Origin: an uncultured Christensenella sp.
Lineage (GTDB): Bacteria > Bacillota > Clostridia > Christensenellales > Borkfalkiaceae
Assembly: GCA_910577375.1 (NCBI GenBank)
Contig: CAJTLT010000001.1
Location: 426,952 to 490,951 of the forward strand
Direction of reading: 5' to 3'
Length of the DNA: 64,000 nt
A model generated the notes under the pieces. The model did not search any database. It was not told the origin of the DNA and saw nothing but the letters and a program-made list of their open reading frames with translations. The translations under genes and the position numbers were made by a program. Below, one piece after another: positions 18,160 through 27,837 of the stretch. Position 1 is the first letter of the stretch, and each line of letters opens with the position of its first letter.

Positions 18160-20292
18160 TCAATTAGTTGTTCTGAACACGTCGATAACGTGTTTGTCGC
18201 GCTTTATGCGGTTAATCAAAAGGTCGATATCAGAACGCTTGTTAAGCTTTACTCTGACCTCCACTTCCGCTTGTTTATCTCTGTTTATCCTTGCGTTTAT
18301 AGAAGTAAAAGAAAGCCTCATCGCTGAAATTTCAGCTATTACAAAAGCCGTCAAGCCGTCATAATTTTCCGCTACAACTTTAATTCCGGCAAGGAAATCG
18401 GTATCGATATCTCCCGTCCATTGCGCCGGCTGCAAGCGGTTAGGGTCGAAATCGGAAAGATTTGAACAGTCCGTCCGATGCACGATAACGCCTCTCCCGT
18501 GAGAAACAAATCCGACGATATCATCACCCGGCACAGGGTTGCAGCAGTGCGCAAACCTCACTAAAAGTCCGCTCATGCCCTTTACAGTTACGCTTCCTGC
18601 GGGAGTATGTTTAAGCTTACCTGCGTCTATCGCCTCAACGGGCTTTGGCATTTCCTTTTTATAATAATCAATAAGCTTATATATTACCTGGTTAACACCG
18701 ACCGCGCCATAACCGACGGAAGCCATCATTTCGTTCACAGAGCTGAACACAAGCTTATTGGAAAGCTTGTTAAACGAACTTTCGGTCAACAAATCATTTA
18801 AATTATAACCTTTTCTCTTTGCCTCCGCTTCAAGCATTGCTTTGCCCGTTTTAATATTTTCGTCCTTCATTTCGCGTTTGAAGAACTGCCTTATCTTTGC
18901 CCTCGCTGAACCAGATTTAACGAATTTCAACCAGTCCCAGGAAGGTCCTTTGCCGTTCGACTGCGTTAAAATTTCAACCACGTCGCCGGTTGTAAGCTGC
19001 GAATTCAAGGCAACTATTTTGCCGTTGACTTTCGCCCCGACGCATTTATTACCGACCTCGGAATGTATCGCGTAAGCGAAATCCACGGGTGTAGCTTCAA
19101 GGGGCAAAGAAATTACTTTCCCTTGCGGAGTAAACACCAACAATTCGTTATCATACAAATCGTTTTTTAGGCTGTCCACAAACTCCTTGGATTCGTTCAA
19201 ACTGCCTTGCCAGTCCATTACGTCGCGTATCCAAGAAAGCCTTGCGTCAAAATTATTCTCGTTCGCCTTGTTTTCTTTGTACTTCCAGTGCGCCGCGATA
19301 CCGTATTCCGCCATTCTGTGCATTTCCGCGGTTCTTATCTGGATTTCAAAAAACTGTCCGAAATTCGTAACAACCGTAGTATGCAAAGATTGATACATAT
19401 TGCGCTTCGGGGTTGCAATATAATCTTTAATGCGCCCTGGAACGGGTTTCCACTGCTTATGAATTTTACCGAGGATTTCATAACACTCTTCCATTGTGTT
19501 TACGATAACGCGCACAGCAGTAATATCATAAATCTGGTCGAGCGTCTTTCCCTGATTTTTCATTTTGCGGTAAATAGAATAGAAATGCTTGGGTCTGCCT
19601 AAAACCTCCCCCTCTATTCCGCTTTCTTTTAAAATTTCATTTATCTGCTCAACAACAAAATCAACAAAAGATTTTCTGTCGCGCAGCTCCTGATTTATAT
19701 TTGTAACCAAAAACTCATATGCTTCGGGGTCAAGATATTTAAGGCACAAATCTTCAAGCTCGCACTTAATCTGCGAAATACCAAGCCTTCCCGCAAGCGG
19801 AGTAAAAATTTCCAAAGTTTCTTTTGCTATTCTTTGCTGCCGCTCGTTAGATAAAAAGTTCAAAGAGCGCATATTGTGCAAACGGTCTGCAAGCTTAATA
19901 ATTATAACGCGGACGTCGTTTGCCATGGCAACGAAAATCTTTCTAAAATTTTCAGCGTCCTCTTCTTCGTGAGTGCGAAAATGTAGTTTTTCAAGCTTTG
20001 TAACGCCGTCGACAAGAGTCATTATCTCCTTTCCGAAACGGCGCATAATGTCGTCTTCCGTGGCAGGAGTATCCTCTACCACGTCGTGCAAAAATGCGGC
20101 GGCAACCGTCGGAGTATCCAAACCGAGGTCTATTAAAATCTCCGCCACGGCGCAAGGGTGGGTAAAATATGGCTCTCCCGATGCGCGTTTCTGCCCGCTG
20201 TGCATCTCTTCCGCATAATCGTATGCCGATTTCAACAGTGCGGCGTCCTCAGGCGAATAATTTTTATTTATCTTTTCTGTTACGTCCGTCAT
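18160..20292 (-). CDS. rel: bifunctional (p)ppGpp synthetase/hydrolase Rel
   Basis: 710 residues. The N-terminal HD hydrolase domain has HPCAVAEILIDLGLD and the catalytic HDVVEDT. The synthetase domain follows with YDITAVRVIVNT and YIATPKRNMYQSLHTTVV, then a TGS domain (VFTPQGKVISLPLEATPVDFAY), a zinc-finger/CC region (VRFAHCCNPVPGDDIVGF) and a C-terminal ACT domain. Both activities should be functional. It makes and degrades the stringent-response alarmone. It lies 6 nt downstream of recJ and upstream of the MBL-fold gene, a frequent Firmicutes order. Confidence 0.97.
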   Translation of the reverse strand: MTDVTEKINKNYSPEDAALLKSAYDYAEEMHSGQKRASGEPYFTHPCAVAEILIDLGLDTPTVAAAFLHDVVEDTPATEDDIMRRFGKEIMTLVDGVTKLEKLHFRTHEEEDAENFRKIFVAMANDVRVIIIKLADRLHNMRSLNFLSNERQQRIAKETLEIFTPLAGRLGISQIKCELEDLCLKYLDPEAYEFLVTNINQELRDRKSFVDFVVEQINEILKESGIEGEVLGRPKHFYSIYRKMKNQGKTLDQIYDITAVRVIVNTMEECYEILGKIHKQWKPVPGRIKDYIATPKRNMYQSLHTTVVTNFGQFFEIQIRTAEMHRMAEYGIAAHWKYKENKANENNFDARLSWIRDVMDWQGSLNESKEFVDSLKNDLYDNELLVFTPQGKVISLPLEATPVDFAYAIHSEVGNKCVGAKVNGKIVALNSQLTTGDVVEILTQSNGKGPSWDWLKFVKSGSARAKIRQFFKREMKDENIKTGKAMLEAEAKRKGYNLNDLLTESSFNKLSNKLVFSSVNEMMASVGYGAVGVNQVIYKLIDYYKKEMPKPVEAIDAGKLKHTPAGSVTVKGMSGLLVRFAHCCNPVPGDDIVGFVSHGRGVIVHRTDCSNLSDFDPNRLQPAQWTGDIDTDFLAGIKVVAENYDGLTAFVIAEISAMRLSFTSINARINRDKQAEVEVRVKLNKRSDIDLLINRIKRDKHVIDVFRTTN

Positions 20293-20298
20293 GCTCCT

Positions 20299-22581
20299 TT
20301 ACCCCCTTACCAAATTATATAACTGCGAATTTTCAAGTTTGCTTTTAACGCCCTTATTAACCGCAAGCCTGCCGTTTTCAAAATTAATAAGCCCAAGCTG
20401 CCCGAATACTTTCAAAGAAAAATACGCTTGCAAAAGGTTATCAAACACATTATTTTCCGTCACTTCTTCCGCATTTGCTCCCAACATATTTCCGGCATTC
20501 GCGGCAATATATGCAAAAATGCGCAAAAGTTCTTCTCTGTCGCACGAAATATCTTTGAAATATTCAGGAACTTTCGCATTATCGTAAACTTCGATTTCTC
20601 TGCCTTCGATACTTTTTATATTAACAGAAACCTTATTTAAAAATACAATTCGATTATAACCGCTTAAATCCAACTCCGCCGGAGGAGCTATTAAAACGGA
20701 ATTTATTGCGTTTCTGGAAGAAGGCAAAAACAAATCACAATTTAAAAGCTTTGCATTTTGAAATTCAGAAACTGCGGCGTTATCCCAAGCGATAAACATC
20801 GTTCCGAAACCGCCTTCTCCCATTAAACGTTCTATCTCGTTTTTAGAAATTGCTTTTATCTCCGCATTGACTGTCGAATTTGAAAACAATTCGATACCGC
20901 TCAAAGCAATTTCCTTTTCAGCCTTGAATCTCGCCGCAGGCTCATAAATGATATCCCTTATAATTCCTTTAACGTATTCTTTCCCGCGGAAATTAGAAAT
21001 ATTATACTCGAAAACAAACTGTTTTAAAGCCGCGCTTTCAATCAGCTTTTTGTATTTCAGCCCGCCGAAATACATCAACTCGATTTTTTCGGATTTTACC
21101 GAAATATGCGCCCCCTTAACTGTCCTTACAACCAACGCGTTTTCTTCGATAACAAACGCTGGACGGCGATTTCCTACGCCGAAAGGCTCCAACATCTCCA
21201 ATTCCTTAACAAGCTTTAAAGAATAATCTCTTTTCAATCCGCCGTTGACATATACGGTCGGCACAAAATCAGTCGGGTTATAATGCTCTCCTATATACTC
21301 TTCAAGAGCTGTTTCAAGATTGAAAAAGTTATCTTCTGTAACATTAACGCCCGCCGCTTGTGAATGTCCGCCGAATTCAGCTATAAATTCACTGCACGCG
21401 CGCAGCGCCTCATAAATATTAACGCTTTCAACCGACCTCGCGGAGCCCTTAAGCATTCCGCCGTTTTTAACAAATAAAATAGCCGGGCATGAAAATTCTT
21501 CCGCAAGCCTCGCCGCAACTATACCAACAAAACCGGAATTCCAGGAATCATTGCAAAGCATAATCACGTTTCCGTGACCGCCCTTTTCTTTTATCATTTG
21601 CTTAGCGCTAGTATAAAGCTCGTCACAGCATTTCTGCCTTTCAAGGTTATATTCGGCAAGCTTTGCGGCAAGCTCGAAGATTTTCGCCTTATCCGTTTCA
21701 TTAAACAGCGTAAGCGCAGCTTTCGCATCACCCATTCTTCCCGCCGCATTTATTTTGGGGGCAATCAAAAAGGCAATACTCTGCGAATTAATAACGTCTT
21801 GCTTGCTTATAAACTGAGCATAACAGTCAGAAGGATTTTCGTTTATTATTTTCAATCCCTCATATACTATATCGCGGTTTTCGCCAGTGAGCGGCACGCT
21901 GTCCGCAACGGTGGCAATTGCGGCAAAATCAAGATACTTATACCCCGCTTCGCCATTGAGGGCACAGCCTACTTTAAAGGCAACGCCGGCGCCGCAAAGA
22001 TTGTCATATATATAACCGTCATTGAATTTGGGATTTATACATATACAGTCGGGAATTCTTTCCGGAAGTTCGTGGTGGTCTGTTATTATAACCTCCGCGC
22101 CCATTTCTTTTATATATTCAACTTCGTCCGCACAAGAAATCCCGCAGTCCACAGTAATAAAAAGCTGCGGAAAATATTCGTCGAAAATACTGTCTATAAA
22201 CTCTGCGGAAAGTCCGTATCCGTTCCGTCTTTCAGGCACGCAAATTATCGGTTCAAGCCCGAAATCATGCAAAGCTTTGCCCATTATCGTAGACGCGCAT
22301 ATTCCGTCCGCATCATAATCTCCGTATACGACAACAGACCACCCCTCGTCGCGCGCCAGCGTAATCAAGTCAACAGCCTCACGCATTCCGCTCATTTTAA
22401 AAGGCGAAATAAATCGGGATTTTGAAGGATGCATAAAATTAAATATGCTCTCTTTATCCCTTATCCCTCTGCCGTACAAAATACTTACGGTTTCTTCACA
22501 CAAATTGCATTCTCGGGCAAGGTTGCGTATAATATTCAATTGTTCGTTTGAAAACTCAAACTCTGGCAAAATTCTTTTCAT
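20299..22581 (-). CDS. recJ: single-stranded-DNA-specific exonuclease RecJ
   Basis: 760 residues from the ATG at 22581; a TTG three codons upstream is the alternative and neither start has a strong ribosome binding site. DHH phosphoesterase motifs are VVYGDYDADGICAS, FITVDCGIS and VIITDHHELP. The DHHA1 domain contains FVGIVAARLAEEFSCPAILF and GGHSQAAGVNV, followed by OB-fold and C-terminal regions typical of the long Firmicutes RecJ. It acts 5' to 3' on ssDNA in recombination and mismatch repair. First gene of recJ-rel-MBL-hemZ. Confidence 0.95.
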   Translation of the reverse strand: MKRILPEFEFSNEQLNIIRNLARECNLCEETVSILYGRGIRDKESIFNFMHPSKSRFISPFKMSGMREAVDLITLARDEGWSVVVYGDYDADGICASTIMGKALHDFGLEPIICVPERRNGYGLSAEFIDSIFDEYFPQLFITVDCGISCADEVEYIKEMGAEVIITDHHELPERIPDCICINPKFNDGYIYDNLCGAGVAFKVGCALNGEAGYKYLDFAAIATVADSVPLTGENRDIVYEGLKIINENPSDCYAQFISKQDVINSQSIAFLIAPKINAAGRMGDAKAALTLFNETDKAKIFELAAKLAEYNLERQKCCDELYTSAKQMIKEKGGHGNVIMLCNDSWNSGFVGIVAARLAEEFSCPAILFVKNGGMLKGSARSVESVNIYEALRACSEFIAEFGGHSQAAGVNVTEDNFFNLETALEEYIGEHYNPTDFVPTVYVNGGLKRDYSLKLVKELEMLEPFGVGNRRPAFVIEENALVVRTVKGAHISVKSEKIELMYFGGLKYKKLIESAALKQFVFEYNISNFRGKEYVKGIIRDIIYEPAARFKAEKEIALSGIELFSNSTVNAEIKAISKNEIERLMGEGGFGTMFIAWDNAAVSEFQNAKLLNCDLFLPSSRNAINSVLIAPPAELDLSGYNRIVFLNKVSVNIKSIEGREIEVYDNAKVPEYFKDISCDREELLRIFAYIAANAGNMLGANAEEVTENNVFDNLLQAYFSLKVFGQLGLINFENGRLAVNKGVKSKLENSQLYNLVRG

Positions 22582-22623
22582 AATAAACAACCGCAGTTAC
22601 CGAAAATATTCTTAATACACAAA

Positions 22624-22643
22624 AAGGCGGGTTGCCCCGCCTT
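22624..22643 (-). terminator. secF terminator
   Basis: Stem AAGGCGGG/CCCGCCTT with a short loop about 10 nt after the secF stop, followed by TTTTT on the minus strand. It closes the long ruvC-to-secF operon. Confidence 0.85.
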
Positions 22644-22652
22644 GATTATTTT

Positions 22653-23666
22653 TTATTTCGTATTTTTAACCGTTTTTGCAACAGGCTTGACTTTGTCGCC
22701 AAACTGCTTAATACCCGCAAATACGGAAGGCGTGAACATTGTCGTGCCGTATGCGCAGGAAACAAACGCTATCAGCGAGCAAAGCACGGGCGAAATTATC
22801 GCAAGCGGCGAAAGCGAACTGATTGAAAGAAGCACAAACAACAATACAGACACTGCCGCAAGGCAAGCGTGCATAAGTATATTCGACATAAAACTTTCAT
22901 TTGCGCTCTTATCGGAAAGCTCGTGCGCGGTTAATTTCTTTCCGCTGTCGTCTTTAAGATTTTTACGTACTCTTTCAAAGAAGAAACACGTTCCTATAAT
23001 CGAAAGAGCAACTGCAATAACTGCATAAGTCGCAACAGCCGAACCTACGGGAATTCTGCAAAGCGCAGTAAGCGCTATAAACAAAGCAAAATTGTGTACG
23101 TCGGCAAGCAATGCGCCAAGCGCCATAGTAAGCTTATAACGAACCGCAAAATATATAAAATGCACAACCGCCATACAGGCAACCACAATAGCCGCGCGTG
23201 ACAATGCAAGTCCGCTGCCGAGTAATGTTTCAGCGTTGTGCGCAGACGCATAACTGAAACGTATTCCGTCCGCACCGGTAACAGAAGCCTTAATAGCAAC
23301 GTTTATTGCCGCGGAAGCTTCCGCAAGCTTGTCGTAATCCGTTGAATAAACAAATTTATAAACGAGTTTTCCGCCGTTGTTTATAGTTCCGCTGGTTATA
23401 ACGTGACTGCTTACGCCGGCATCAGCAAACGCTTTATCGCAAATCTCTTCAATAAGCTCCAAAGGCTCTTTTTCGCCGCCGCTGAAATCTATACTCTGAT
23501 AGTCAACGGTAACGCTTTTATAGCTTTCATAATCTCCGCCGTAATTGAAGAACCCGCCGGCAACAAAATGACAGATTGTTCCAACCGCAAGACCTATGGC
23601 AATCAAAACACAGGAAACGATAATAAAGATGTGCATCTTTGAAGAAAGTTTCAAATTAGTCTTCAT
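22653..23666 (-). CDS. secF: protein translocase subunit SecF
   Basis: 337 residues from the ATG at 23666 (a TTG two codons earlier is an alternative). GGGAGGT, placed 8 nt upstream inside the end of secD, supports this start. Membrane spans occur near residues 13-36, then a periplasmic loop with SIDFSGGEKEP and a five-helix bundle (about 150-320). It is the RND-family partner of SecD that uses the proton gradient to pull secreted proteins out of SecYEG. The sequence is divergent but order, size and topology fit. It overlaps secD by 11 nt. Confidence 0.88.
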   Translation of the reverse strand: MKTNLKLSSKMHIFIIVSCVLIAIGLAVGTICHFVAGGFFNYGGDYESYKSVTVDYQSIDFSGGEKEPLELIEEICDKAFADAGVSSHVITSGTINNGGKLVYKFVYSTDYDKLAEASAAINVAIKASVTGADGIRFSYASAHNAETLLGSGLALSRAAIVVACMAVVHFIYFAVRYKLTMALGALLADVHNFALFIALTALCRIPVGSAVATYAVIAVALSIIGTCFFFERVRKNLKDDSGKKLTAHELSDKSANESFMSNILMHACLAAVSVLLFVLLSISSLSPLAIISPVLCSLIAFVSCAYGTTMFTPSVFAGIKQFGDKVKPVAKTVKNTK

Positions 23667-25179
23667 CTTCAAGCACCTCCCTCTTGAAACCGCAGAACTT
23701 GAATTTATCCTTTACGGGCGAAGAAATAACAAACCACATAAATCTGGTAAACCAGTAAAGTATATAAGAAGCAAGCACGGCAACAAACAATATAAGTCCG
23801 CAAGCCGCAAGTTCGCCTTTGCAAACAAGAGCTATTATCGCCGAAACGACAACAAGTATCGCATGCAAATCCAGAACGGAAAACAATGTTTTCTTATAAC
23901 CGGTTTTTACAGACGCCTGCAACGTTCTGCCTGCAAGCGTTTCGCCTCTCACTGCTTCGAATACACGGAAGTTAGTAAACGTCAACAGCGCATATCCAAG
24001 CACTATCGTTACCGCGCCGCCTACAGTAAGCTGAATCTCAATCAACAATAACGCGCATACAATAACCAGCGCATAAATGACCGACATAATTACGTTGACA
24101 AGCCCGAGCTTTTTATACTTTACAACCGAAGCAACGATGCCGGCAACAAGAACAAGCAATAAAGCAACAAGCACATAAATAGCCGCATATTCTCCGAATG
24201 CGGGAGTTCCCGCAACAATAACTGTTCCGGAACCTGCGGTATCGGTATTATAACTGTTTGCAAGCACGCCGCCGTTCATAACCGAATTCAAAACAATCGC
24301 ATAATTGCTTGCGGCGGTCGTCGCTCCGTCGGGGGTAAACAGCAACGTTCTGTTTTCAAGCGCCTTTCCCATCGTGAGCGTAAGAGTAGTATTGTTTTCG
24401 CCTATGAAAATATAAGCGGATTTTTCCGTTTCGGTGGAAAGCGTTAAAACTTCGTTGAGTTTTTCAAAACCTTCTTTGGAAAGGTCCATCTTAACGGCGC
24501 GCGTTCCGCCCATAAGATAATAGCTGATATTATCGAAATAAGACGCAAAATCCTCTTTAATCGAAAGAATAGAATTTGAAGTTTCGTAATCCGTGCCGTC
24601 TCTCAGGCTCATATCGCCGGAATAAGTCAAAATCTGAACGGTACTGCTTATATCGCTCAACGCGGCAGAACGTCCGGAAGCGTCGTTGTAGCTGTTAGCG
24701 TCTTTATTGAATTTATAAGCCGCATACGTAAAATTCGTAGGCACGGAAACTCTTATAACGTAATCGTCCTCAATAGAAACGGAATAACCCGCATAACCTT
24801 TTTCACCGAAACGTTTTAAAAGAATTCCTGCGTCTTTTGCAACGCTCTCTTTCAACGCGTCCGTATCCGTATGCTTGTCCTTATCAACGTAAACGCCGCC
24901 GTGAGGAACATATTTATCTTTATATTCCTGATAATCCTCGTTTGCTTCGTCCTCGGCAACAAGGCTGTAATCGGATACCGAAATTACTCCCTCGGGATAA
25001 AGAAGAGTATAAGCCTCTCCGGAAAGGTCGCCGCCAAGGTGAATACTGCTTATAAACGAATTATATCTTTTTACCCCGTTCGAACCGGGTACGTCGCACG
25101 AAATTACGGCAAAAAGCGATAAAACGACTATCGCCGCAACAAGCAGCGCTGTTATAATCGCCGATTTTACTTTACCCAT
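23656..25179 (-). CDS. secD: protein translocase subunit SecD
   Basis: 507 residues from the ATG at 25179, chosen because AGGAG stands 6 nt upstream; the open frame runs further to 25215. N-terminal membrane span at about 5-27, then a large extracytoplasmic domain with IHLGGDLSGEAYTL in the place of the usual GLDLxGG motif, and five C-terminal spans (about 345-490). Works with SecF and YajC in protein export. The divergent first motif is notable. Position between the SCIFF maturase and secF matches other Clostridia. Confidence 0.88.
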   Translation of the reverse strand: MGKVKSAIITALLVAAIVVLSLFAVISCDVPGSNGVKRYNSFISSIHLGGDLSGEAYTLLYPEGVISVSDYSLVAEDEANEDYQEYKDKYVPHGGVYVDKDKHTDTDALKESVAKDAGILLKRFGEKGYAGYSVSIEDDYVIRVSVPTNFTYAAYKFNKDANSYNDASGRSAALSDISSTVQILTYSGDMSLRDGTDYETSNSILSIKEDFASYFDNISYYLMGGTRAVKMDLSKEGFEKLNEVLTLSTETEKSAYIFIGENNTTLTLTMGKALENRTLLFTPDGATTAASNYAIVLNSVMNGGVLANSYNTDTAGSGTVIVAGTPAFGEYAAIYVLVALLLVLVAGIVASVVKYKKLGLVNVIMSVIYALVIVCALLLIEIQLTVGGAVTIVLGYALLTFTNFRVFEAVRGETLAGRTLQASVKTGYKKTLFSVLDLHAILVVVSAIIALVCKGELAACGLILFVAVLASYILYWFTRFMWFVISSPVKDKFKFCGFKREVLEDED

Positions 25180-25301
25180 TTCAACTCCTGTATTCTTCCC
25201 GCGCGCACCGCGCACGGTTAATTTAAAAATAACTTATTATATTATAGTAAAAAAACTTTCCGCCGTCAATAAATTTACGTTGCGTGAACAAAAATAACGG
25301 C

Positions 25302-26621
25302 TTATTTTTGTCCTTTTTTAACGGCTGTAACGTGCATTCCGCACTCGATTCTCTTTTTCATCATTTCGCAGGTGGTTTTATACGGTTTGTTGATATCCCC
25401 CTCGAAATGATAATTGTTCGCCGCACAGCCTCCGCTGCAAATAAATTTCGCAAAACAGTCGCCGCACCCTTCGCGGGTAAAAAGACAGGACGACGCAAAT
25501 TTTTCTCTTATGTTTTTATTAAAACGCCCCTCGTAAACATTACCCATCAGAAAATCCTTATCGCCAGCGAACTGGTGGCAAGGATAAATATCGCCGTTAG
25601 GCACTACGGAAAAATACTCATTGCCCGCCCCGCATGCAGAAACTTTCTTTTGGAGGCAGACGCCGCCCTCCAAATCGATATTGAAATGGAAGAAATTAAA
25701 GCCTTCGCCTTTTCTGTGCTTTTCAAGATATTTGTCGCAAAGATTTTCATATTCGTCCAAAACTGCGGGCAAATGTTCGGGCTTTATCGCCAAATCGTCT
25801 ATTTCCGTAACAACCGGCTCCATAGATATGCTGTCGAAACCGTTTTCGGCAAGAAAAATAACGTCTTTTGAAAAATCAAGATTTTTTGCGGTGAACGTTC
25901 CGCGCACATAATAATTTTTATCTCCGCGCGCACGAACGAATTTTTTTATATTTTCTATTACGAAATCGAAACTGCCTTTGCCGTTTTTGGTCTTTCTTAT
26001 CGCGTCGTGAATTTCCTTTCTTCCGTCCAGAGAAAGAACAACGTTTTCCATTTCTCTGTTGAAAAAGTCTATAGCGTCGTCGTCAAGCAAAAGCGCGTTT
26101 GTCGTAGTGGTAAAAAGAAACTTTTTGCCAAGCTTATCGCCTTTTTCCCTTGCGTAAGCCACAACGTTTTTAATCGTTTGCAAACACATCAAAGGCTCTC
26201 CGCCGAAAAAGTCGACTTCAAGAACTTTTCTGTTTCCGCTGTTTTCCAAAAGGAAATCTATGGCTTTTTGCGCCGTTTCTTCGCTCATAAATTCGCGTTC
26301 GGAATGATAAGCTCCTTCGTCCGCAAAACAGTAACGGCATCTGAGATTGCAGTCGTGACAGATATGTATGCAAAGAGCTTTAACCTCGTCGGATTTGAGA
26401 GGATAAGTCTTTATTTCCTCACGCAAAAAAAGCCCCTCGGCTTTGAGCGGAGCTAAATCGTTTTCTATCTGATTTACCTTTTCCCGCGGGAAAGAAACTT
26501 CTTTCCCTTCTTCGTATTTTGCCTTTACGTAATCTGCGGTTTCCTTATCGCATTCGTGCAGACTTCCGCTTCCGGAATCGTAAATATAGTGCGTATCTTT
26601 ATATGTAAAAACGTGTATCAT
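25302..26621 (-). CDS. scfB: SCIFF peptide maturase (radical SAM/SPASM thioether-forming enzyme)
   Basis: 439 residues. The N-terminal precursor-recognition region (MIHVFTYKDTHYIYDSGSGS) is followed by the radical SAM motif CNLRCRYCF near residue 96, the glycine-rich EVDFFGGEPLM and a C-terminal SPASM domain with many cysteines (GCGDCFAKFICSGGCAANN). It fits the family that introduces Cys-Thr thioether crosslinks into SCIFF. The SCIFF gene lies 48 nt upstream. There is no Shine-Dalgarno: a stem at 26630-26653 ends 8 nt before the ATG, so translation or transcription is probably damped relative to the peptide. Confidence 0.95.
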   Translation of the reverse strand: MIHVFTYKDTHYIYDSGSGSLHECDKETADYVKAKYEEGKEVSFPREKVNQIENDLAPLKAEGLFLREEIKTYPLKSDEVKALCIHICHDCNLRCRYCFADEGAYHSEREFMSEETAQKAIDFLLENSGNRKVLEVDFFGGEPLMCLQTIKNVVAYAREKGDKLGKKFLFTTTTNALLLDDDAIDFFNREMENVVLSLDGRKEIHDAIRKTKNGKGSFDFVIENIKKFVRARGDKNYYVRGTFTAKNLDFSKDVIFLAENGFDSISMEPVVTEIDDLAIKPEHLPAVLDEYENLCDKYLEKHRKGEGFNFFHFNIDLEGGVCLQKKVSACGAGNEYFSVVPNGDIYPCHQFAGDKDFLMGNVYEGRFNKNIREKFASSCLFTREGCGDCFAKFICSGGCAANNYHFEGDINKPYKTTCEMMKKRIECGMHVTAVKKGQK

Positions 26622-26629
26622 TGACGAAA

Positions 26630-26653
26630 AGGAGCAGAGAATTTTCTGCTCCT
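26630..26653 (-). promoter_or_regulatory. hairpin between the SCIFF peptide and its maturase
   Basis: A perfect 9-bp stem AGGAGCAGA/TCTGCTCCT with a 6-nt loop lies between scfA and scfB and is followed on the minus strand by TTTTCG. It could be a partial terminator or an mRNA-stabilising stem, and it occupies the place where the scfB ribosome binding site would be. Confidence 0.6.
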
Positions 26654-26669
26654 AAAATATTTTTTATTT

Positions 26670-26825
26670 TCAGTTTGCCTTTTCGGGGTTTTGCTCTCTG
26701 GTTATTCTTTCGCAGCTCTGGTTACCAACCGTACAACTCGTTTTGCAAGCCGACTGGCAGGTACTTCTGCATTCTCCGCAACCCGTAACTTTTCTTTCCT
26801 GAGGTTTAGCCACAGTCTTAATCAT
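26670..26825 (-). CDS. scfA: SCIFF, six-cysteine ribosomally made peptide
   Basis: A 51-residue peptide beginning MIKTVAKPQERKVTGCGECR. Cysteines at 16, 19, 23, 27, 31 and 38 give the spacing CxxCxxxCxxxCxxxCx6C, and the segment CQSACKTSC is characteristic of SCIFF (six cysteines in forty-five), nearly universal in Clostridia. GGAG precedes the ATG. The peptide is the substrate of the adjacent radical SAM maturase, which forms a thioether ring. Its cellular role is unknown. Confidence 0.95.
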   Translation of the reverse strand: MIKTVAKPQERKVTGCGECRSTCQSACKTSCTVGNQSCERITREQNPEKAN

Positions 26826-26888
26826 ATCGAAATTCTCCTTATATAATTTATTTAATTATAAAATACGGAGAATGAAAAAGCAAGCGAT

Positions 26889-27257
26889 TTACGTGCTTTT
26901 TTTGATATTGACGGCAATCACGCCCGATATTCCGCCGGCAACCGCGCCTATGGCAAGTTCAGCCAAAAACATCCACGATATCGTCAGCGAAAACGAAATA
27001 ATCCCGTACAAAAGATATGTAATAACAACGGCAATAACCCCGTAAATCACGCCTTTCAAAAGCCCTTTATCTCCGCGTATAAAAATAAGACCGCCGAGCG
27101 AAACCGAAATAATCTTGAATACCTGATTTACCGGTTTCACCGCCCCCATAGGCACGGTAAACAGTTGGATAATCACCGTAAACAAAAGCACGAACACTAA
27201 AGAAATAAGCACCGCGGCAAGCACGGATTTGGCAATTTGAAAAACAGTTTTGCGCAT
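26889..27257 (-). CDS. TIGR04086-type membrane protein
   Basis: 122 residues with four predicted membrane helices (about 11-32, 45-60, 66-86 and 90-114). The family is found in Clostridia next to yajC and the SCIFF genes, exactly as here. Function unknown. AGAGG, the only candidate ribosome binding site, is 7 nt before the ATG and lies in the 3' arm of a terminator-like stem (27261-27292), so its expression may depend on opening of that stem or on read-through. Confidence 0.88.
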   Translation of the reverse strand: MRKTVFQIAKSVLAAVLISLVFVLLFTVIIQLFTVPMGAVKPVNQVFKIISVSLGGLIFIRGDKGLLKGVIYGVIAVVITYLLYGIISFSLTISWMFLAELAIGAVAGGISGVIAVNIKKST

Positions 27258-27260
27258 AAA

Positions 27261-27292
27261 AAAACCTCTGCTTTAATCTATGCAGAGGTTTT
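27261..27292 (-). terminator. terminator-like stem between yajC and the TIGR04086 gene
   Basis: An 11-bp stem AAAACCTCTGC/GCAGAGGTTTT with a 10-nt loop, followed on the minus strand by a run of seven T and then directly by the ATG of the next gene. It probably attenuates transcription after yajC while also holding the next gene's ribosome binding site. Confidence 0.75.
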
Positions 27293-27297
27293 GTATT

Positions 27298-27837
27298 TTA
27301 GAATTTAACTTGTTTTTCTTCCGCAGCCTTTTTGCCGCCCTTCTTCTTGGGCTGTGCGGTTTCCTGCTTTTCTTCTGCCGCAACGGGGACTTCTTCCGCG
27401 GGTTCTGTCAGAGTTGCCTCGGGCTCGCTTGCAACAGTTTCAACAACGTTGGCTGTTTCAGCACCGTTCAAAGCTTCGCCGTTCTGAGCCGTTTCAACAA
27501 CAGGCTCTTTCTTTTCAACAACCGCATCTGTCTGATATATAGCTTGTCTGTCAAATCTTATATAGCTTTTTCCGGATTGCTCTGTACCCGTTTCCAAAAC
27601 AAAGGTGTTTTCTTCGTTGTCGACTTCCACAACAATACCGCAAATTCCGCCTATCGTCTTCACTTTATTACCAGGCTTTACCGCATTGATTAAGTCCTGA
27701 GCGTCCTGCTCCTGCTTTTTGCGTTTTTTGCTGCTGAATACATAGAAAACAATAATCACCACTATAAGAACGGCAACTATCGCCAACATAATATAATTCT
27801 GAAATCCACCCGTTTCTTCGAGTAAAGCTGATAACAT
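27298..27837 (-). CDS. yajC: preprotein translocase subunit YajC with long charged tail
   Basis: 179 residues from the ATG at 27837. The YajC core is residues 1-95: one membrane span (about 17-36), a basic KKRKKQEQ stretch and NAVKPGNKVKTIGGICGIVVEVD. Usual YajC proteins are 90-120 residues. Here about 80 further residues follow, rich in Glu, Ala and Val and ending in a Lys-rich stretch. The tail looks disordered. Encoded downstream of tgt and upstream of SCIFF/secDF, as commonly seen. Confidence 0.92.
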   Translation of the reverse strand: MLSALLEETGGFQNYIMLAIVAVLIVVIIVFYVFSSKKRKKQEQDAQDLINAVKPGNKVKTIGGICGIVVEVDNEENTFVLETGTEQSGKSYIRFDRQAIYQTDAVVEKKEPVVETAQNGEALNGAETANVVETVASEPEATLTEPAEEVPVAAEEKQETAQPKKKGGKKAAEEKQVKF

